Source: Pseudaquabacterium pictum (GTDB lineage: Bacteria > Pseudomonadota > Gammaproteobacteria > Burkholderiales > Burkholderiaceae_C). Taken from it: a stretch of 64,000 nucleotides of DNA. The DNA is taken from positions 1 through 64,000 of the forward strand of contig NZ_BJCL01000009.1 of the NCBI RefSeq assembly GCF_005403045.1, written 5' to 3'. Numbering within the stretch: position 1 is the stretch's first letter; every line of letters starts with the position of its first letter. Under the pieces are notes generated by a model. The model made no database searches. It worked only from the letters and a program-made list of their open reading frames with translations, and was not told where the DNA came from. This document shows positions 60,296 to 64,000 of the stretch, one piece after another. Position numbers and translations under genes: made by a program.

Positions 60296-62140
60296 CTAAC
60301 CCTCCAGCGCAGCCACCTCCGCCGTCAGCCGTCCGATGGTCTCGCTGGCGCTGCTCAGCAGGTTGTGCAGCAGGGTGATGGCCAGGCGAGGCTGTTCCAG
60401 TTTCAGCCGCTCGAAGACCTCGGCGCGCAGGGACCAGCAGTCCACCGCAGTGTCGGCCCGCACATCGGCCGAACGCTGGCCGCCGGCGATCAGGGCCGAT
60501 TCGCCGAACACCATGCCGGCCGACAGCGTCGACAGGCGCTTGTGGCCGCCGCCGGGCAGATCGACGATCACGCTCACTTCGCCGGCGGCCAGCAGGTAGA
60601 TGGCATCGGCCGGATCGCCACGCTGCACGATCAGCGCACCCGATTCATGCTGGCTGCGGTGCAGCTGGGCCTGCAGCTGGCCGACCTCGTCGGCCGTCAG
60701 ACCACGGCAAAGACGGCTGTCGGCCAGCGGCAACACCACCGGCAATGCGCCGCGGTCGGCCGGGCGGGCGAGCAGGCGGCGCTCGCACCACTCCAGCGCG
60801 GCGTCCAGCGCGGGCTGGAAGCTGACCACCGGGATGGCCTGCGGCGCCAGCATCGCGTCCAGCCCGGCCAGCAGTTCGCCACGGCGCACGCGGCTCAGCA
60901 CCAGCTGGTGGCCCAGGGCCGCGCAGCGGCTGGCCAGGCCGGCCAGCATGCGCGCCGCGCCGCCGTCGACATGGCCGACACGCTTGAAGTCCAGCACCGT
61001 GATCTGCGCCGCGCCGGCCACCACCGCCCGCAGCACCGGCTCCAGCGTGGCGAAGCGCAGGTCGCCCTGCAGCTCGAAGACCTCGGCCTGCGGCCCCAGG
61101 GCATCGAGCTGGCGGCCCTCGGCCGCCGTGCGGCGTCGCTTGGAGCGCACGCTCTGCAGCGTGTAGCGCGCCCGCACCGTGGCCACCGACGGCCGCGGCG
61201 GCTGCAGGAAGTGCAGCCCCAGGTCGGCCGAGATGCGCCGGCACACCGCCACGCCACGGGCGCTGTTGCCACGCTCGTCCAGCCGGGGCGAGTACACGCC
61301 GATGCCCAGCTGCCCCGGCAAGACCGCGATGATGCCGCCGCCCACGCCGCTCTTGGCCGGCAGGCCGACGTTGTAGACCCAGGAACCGGAGTAGTCGTAC
61401 ATGCCGCAGGTGGTCATCAGGCTCAGCATCGGCTCGATGAACTCGCTGCGCACGGCGCGCTGGCCGGTGGCCGGATGGACGCCGCCGTTGGCCAGGGTGG
61501 CGGCCATCAGCGCCAGATCGCGGCAGTCCACCCGCACCGCACACTGGCGGAAGTACAGGCCCAGCGCCGGCTCGGGGTCCCCATCGACGATGCCGTAGTT
61601 GCGCAGCATGTGGCCGATGGCGCGGTTGCGGTGGCCGGTGTCGCGCTCGGATTCGAAGATCGCCTGGTCGATGTCCAGCGGCCGGCCGGCAAAGGCCGAC
61701 AGCGCGTCCAGCACCCGCGCCAGCCGCGCGGCCTCGGTGGTGCCGGCCACCAGCGCCGCGGCGGCGATGGCGCCGGCATTGATCATCGGGTTCAGCGGCC
61801 GGCCGGTGCCCGGCTCCAGGCTGATGGCATTGAACGGGTCGCCGGTGGGCTCCATGCCGATGGCCTGCTCGACCCGCGCGCGGCCGTTGTCCTCCAGCGC
61901 GATGCCGTAGACGAAGGGCTTGGACACCGACTGGATGGAGAAGGCGTGCCGGGCATCGCCGACCTCGTAGACCTGGCCGTCGACCGTGGCCAGCACGATG
62001 CCGAAGCCGTCGGGCGCCACCTTGGCCAGCTCGGGGATGTAGGTGGCCACCTCGCCAGCGGTCAGGCCGCTGAACTCACGGTGCAGGGTGTCCAGGTAGG
62101 CCTGGATCGGTGATGGTGTGGCGGACGGCGGCAAGCTCAT
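60296..62140 (-). CDS. glsA: Glutaminase fused to STAS and cyclic-nucleotide-binding domains
   Basis: The 614-residue protein has a complete glutaminase domain (about residues 1-310; catalytic S71-V-S-K74 in FSIQSVSKPF, MINAGAIAAAALV, GLPAKSGVGGGI), which hydrolyses glutamine to glutamate and ammonia. A STAS-like domain (about 350-450; VLDFKRVGHVDGGAARMLAG) and a cNMP-binding domain (about 490-600; LIVQRGDPADAIYLLAAGEV, FGESALIAGG) follow. Ordinary GlsA stops after the first domain. The fusion points to nucleotide- or partner-dependent control of glutaminase. Confidence 0.93.
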   Translation of the reverse strand: MSLPPSATPSPIQAYLDTLHREFSGLTAGEVATYIPELAKVAPDGFGIVLATVDGQVYEVGDARHAFSIQSVSKPFVYGIALEDNGRARVEQAIGMEPTGDPFNAISLEPGTGRPLNPMINAGAIAAAALVAGTTEAARLARVLDALSAFAGRPLDIDQAIFESERDTGHRNRAIGHMLRNYGIVDGDPEPALGLYFRQCAVRVDCRDLALMAATLANGGVHPATGQRAVRSEFIEPMLSLMTTCGMYDYSGSWVYNVGLPAKSGVGGGIIAVLPGQLGIGVYSPRLDERGNSARGVAVCRRISADLGLHFLQPPRPSVATVRARYTLQSVRSKRRRTAAEGRQLDALGPQAEVFELQGDLRFATLEPVLRAVVAGAAQITVLDFKRVGHVDGGAARMLAGLASRCAALGHQLVLSRVRRGELLAGLDAMLAPQAIPVVSFQPALDAALEWCERRLLARPADRGALPVVLPLADSRLCRGLTADEVGQLQAQLHRSQHESGALIVQRGDPADAIYLLAAGEVSVIVDLPGGGHKRLSTLSAGMVFGESALIAGGQRSADVRADTAVDCWSLRAEVFERLKLEQPRLAITLLHNLLSSASETIGRLTAEVAALEG

Positions 62141-62203
62141 GCCGCTGCGTGTGGCAAAAATCGTGCACGGGGCCGCGCACCAAAGATGTGCAAGGTCGGC
62201 CGC

Positions 62204-62887
62204 TCAGGCCGCCAGCTGCCGCCGCATCGCGTCGATCACCGCCTTGTAGTCGGGCTGGCCGAAGATGGCGCTGCCAGCCACGAAGGTGTCGGCGCCGGCA
62301 TCGGCCACGGCGCGGATGTTGTCGGTCTTGATGCCGCCATCCACTTCCAGCCGGATGTCGCGGCCCGAGGCCTCGATGAGGCGGCGCAGCTTCTCCACCT
62401 TGCGCAGCGCCGACGGGATGAAGCTCTGGCCGCCGAAGCCCGGGTTCACGCTCATCACCAGCACCAGGTCGACCTTGTCGATCACCCACTCCAGCACGTC
62501 CACCGGCGTGGCCGGGTTGAACACCAGGCCGGCCTGGCAGCCGGCAGCCTTGATCAGCTGCAGCGTGCGGTCGACATGGGCGCTGGCATCGGGGTGGAAG
62601 CTGATCAGGTCGGCGCCCGCCTGGGCAAAGGCCTGGGCCAGCGCATCCACCGGCTGCACCATCAGGTGCACGTCGATCGGCACGCGGCTGCCGTCGGCAC
62701 GCACTGCATGCGGGCGCAGCGCCTGGCAGACCATCGGGCCGAAGGTGAGGTTGGGCACGTAATGGTTGTCCATCACGTCGAAGTGGATCCAGTCGGCGCC
62801 GGCGGCGACGACGGTCTTGACCTCGTCGCCCAACCGGGCGAAGTCGGCCGAGAGCAGGCTGGGGGCGATGCGGAAGGTGCGGGACAT
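62204..62887 (-). CDS. rpe: Ribulose-phosphate 3-epimerase
   Basis: The 227-residue TIM-barrel enzyme contains the metal and catalytic motifs of Rpe: [31 protein letters not shown] (His/Asp metal ligands), [22 protein letters not shown] and [11 protein letters not shown]. It interconverts ribulose-5-P and xylulose-5-P in the pentose phosphate and Calvin pathways. Start at 62887; it diverges from apaG with a 56-bp promoter gap. Confidence 0.96.
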   Translation of the reverse strand: MSRTFRIAPSLLSADFARLGDEVKTVVAAGADWIHFDVMDNHYVPNLTFGPMVCQALRPHAVRADGSRVPIDVHLMVQPVDALAQAFAQAGADLISFHPDASAHVDRTLQLIKAAGCQAGLVFNPATPVDVLEWVIDKVDLVLVMSVNPGFGGQSFIPSALRKVEKLRRLIEASGRDIRLEVDGGIKTDNIRAVADAGADTFVAGSAIFGQPDYKAVIDAMRRQLAA

Positions 62888-62943
62888 GGCAGGCCAGTGG
62901 ATGGGATGGCGCGGATTTTCACTTGCTTCCTAGAATGCGCCGC

Positions 62944-63318
62944 ATGGCCCAACCCCGCTTCACCTCCTCCGTGGCCGTGCGGCCGCTGCCCGAGCAGACC
63001 GACGCCGCACAGCAGCTCTACGGCTTCGCCTACACCGTCACCATCCGCAACACCGGGGATGTGGCGGCGCAGCTGGTGGCGCGCCACTGGCGGATCAGCG
63101 ACCACCGCGGCGGCGTGCAGGAAGTGCGCGGCCTGGGCGTGGTGGGCCACCAGCCCCTGCTCAAGCCCGGTGAGCAGTTCGAATACACCAGCTGGGCGCA
63201 GATCGCCACGCCGCAGGGCTCGATGCAGGGCGCCTTCGTCTGCATCACCGAAGACGCGCAGTGGTTCGACAGCCCGGTGCCCGAATTCGCCCTGGCCGAC
63301 ACGGCCGCGCTGCATTGA
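62944..63318 (+). CDS. apaG: Co2+/Mg2+ efflux protein ApaG
   Basis: The 124-residue protein has the ApaG/DUF525 fold: YTVTIRNTGDVAAQLVARHW, RISDHRGGVQEVRGLGVVG and the QPLLKPGEQFEYTSW...GSMQGAF stretch (quoted in parts). ATG at 62944 matches family starts; a TAGAAT only 8 nt upstream suggests a very short or absent leader. Stop and next gene are close (TGATG), and the family often sits near rpe in betaproteobacteria. Confidence 0.93.
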   Translation: MAQPRFTSSVAVRPLPEQTDAAQQLYGFAYTVTIRNTGDVAAQLVARHWRISDHRGGVQEVRGLGVVGHQPLLKPGEQFEYTSWAQIATPQGSMQGAFVCITEDAQWFDSPVPEFALADTAALH

Positions 63319-63352
63319 TGCGGGCGCTTGCGCACCTGCGGCGTCCTGCCGC

Positions 63353-64000
63353 ATGAAGACCACCACCTGGGACCTGACGGCGCTGCTCAACGCCGCCGAC
63401 CCCAAGGCCAGCCGCCCCGAACGCCACCTGTGGCTGGTGCGCCTGCTCGAATGGCTGCGCCACGGCCAGACCGGGGGCGAGGCCGACAGCGGCAAAACCC
63501 CGAAGCCGGTGCTGCGCCTGAAGCACCTGCTGAACATGCTGGAGCGCAACCCCGAGCCGCGGGCGCGCATCCAGGCCCTGCTGGGCCGCTTCTGGCGCGA
63601 GACCGATCTGGCCGCCCTGCTGGCGGACTTCGGCTTCACCGCCCGGCGCGACCTCGGCGGCGAGATCGGCGAGCGCCTGGCGCTGCGCTTCCTGCCCGGC
63701 ACGCCCGACACCGACGACGGCGCGGCGCTGTTCCAGCTGCTGTTCCGCGACGATGCCGACGCCGCCTGGCTGGCCGCGATCGACGCCACCACCCTGGCCC
63801 GGCTGGCCACGCTGCTGAGCGCCGCCCGCGGTGGCGACAGCCAGACCGCCGCCGCCGGCAGCGTGGACGACTGGCGCGCGCCCCTGCTGCAGGCCAGCAC
63901 CTGGCTGATCAGCGCGATCCGCGCCGCCGCCTTTGCCCCGGCGCTGCGCCGGCGCATGGGGCCTGACCTGCTGGCCGACCGGCCGTTCGAGCAACTGGTG
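63353..64000 (+). CDS. Site-specific recombinase (SpecificRecomb family), N-terminal part
   Basis: A frame opens at the ATG at 63353 and stays open for 216 codons to the window edge. The sequence (MKTTTWDLTALLNAADPKAS, RPERHLWLVRLLEWLRHG, LKHLLNMLERNPEPRARIQA, LLGRFWRETDLAALLADFGF) is the typical N-terminus of the betaproteobacterial SpecificRecomb family (Gcr-like), membrane-associated proteins of about 650-700 residues. The recombinase label comes from the family name; biochemical evidence is thin. The remainder is outside the window. Confidence 0.85.
   Translation, partial: MKTTTWDLTALLNAADPKASRPERHLWLVRLLEWLRHGQTGGEADSGKTPKPVLRLKHLLNMLERNPEPRARIQALLGRFWRETDLAALLADFGFTARRDLGGEIGERLALRFLPGTPDTDDGAALFQLLFRDDADAAWLAAIDATTLARLATLLSAARGGDSQTAAAGSVDDWRAPLLQASTWLISAIRAAAFAPALRRRMGPDLLADRPFEQLV

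Overview
The window comes from a high-GC (about 70%) betaproteobacterium, most likely Burkholderiales near Rubrivivax, Ideonella or Leptothrix. The basis is family content: a TorF-type porin, glnK and amtB set, a methionine synthase split into two polypeptides with an SAH riboswitch between them, a DUF3567 protein, a SpecificRecomb-type recombinase and uniformly GC-rich codon use. The taxonomic call is inference.

Host left flank (1-18255). The nitrogen operon amtB-glnK-porin runs on the minus strand behind a sigma-54 promoter with an NtrC-like site upstream. Then come yifB/comM, an MFS transporter, a secreted di-haem cytochrome c peroxidase-like protein, metH part 2, the SAH riboswitch, metH part 1, a GGDEF-EAL protein, DUF3567 and DUF3108 proteins, a fumarylacetoacetate hydrolase-family enzyme, a SUV3-like helicase and a quinone oxidoreductase. 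No tRNA, rRNA or CRISPR array was seen in the window.

Prophage (about 18256-59978, 41.7 kb). This is a complete-looking Mu-like transposable prophage with inverted terminal motifs. A repressor and a BcepMu gp16-like gene diverge in the middle at 39.2 kb. The rightward arm carries transposase A, AAA protein B, Gam, GemA, Mor, a lysis/Mu gp25-gp27 block, terminase, portal, a small cargo cluster, gpF, gpG and an adenine methylase. The leftward arm carries the repressor, two genes probably expressed in the lysogen, then protease, capsid, tail and baseplate genes, with an AT-richer cargo gene inserted among the tail genes. The head module is therefore split between opposite strands. Both late operons begin with the same terminator-plus-dyad cassette (37.58 and 49.40 kb), which suggests one activator, probably the Mor-family protein, switches both on. 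A canonical -1 frameshift site joins the two tail chaperone frames. A DUF1643 gene is interrupted by an in-frame amber codon.

Host right flank (59979-64000): a glutaminase fused to STAS and cyclic-nucleotide-binding domains, rpe, apaG, and the start of a site-specific recombinase gene. A 57-nt hairpin element with 54/57 identity occurs once on each side of the prophage. Each copy is enclosed by a perfect palindromic stem, but the stem sequences of the two copies are unrelated.
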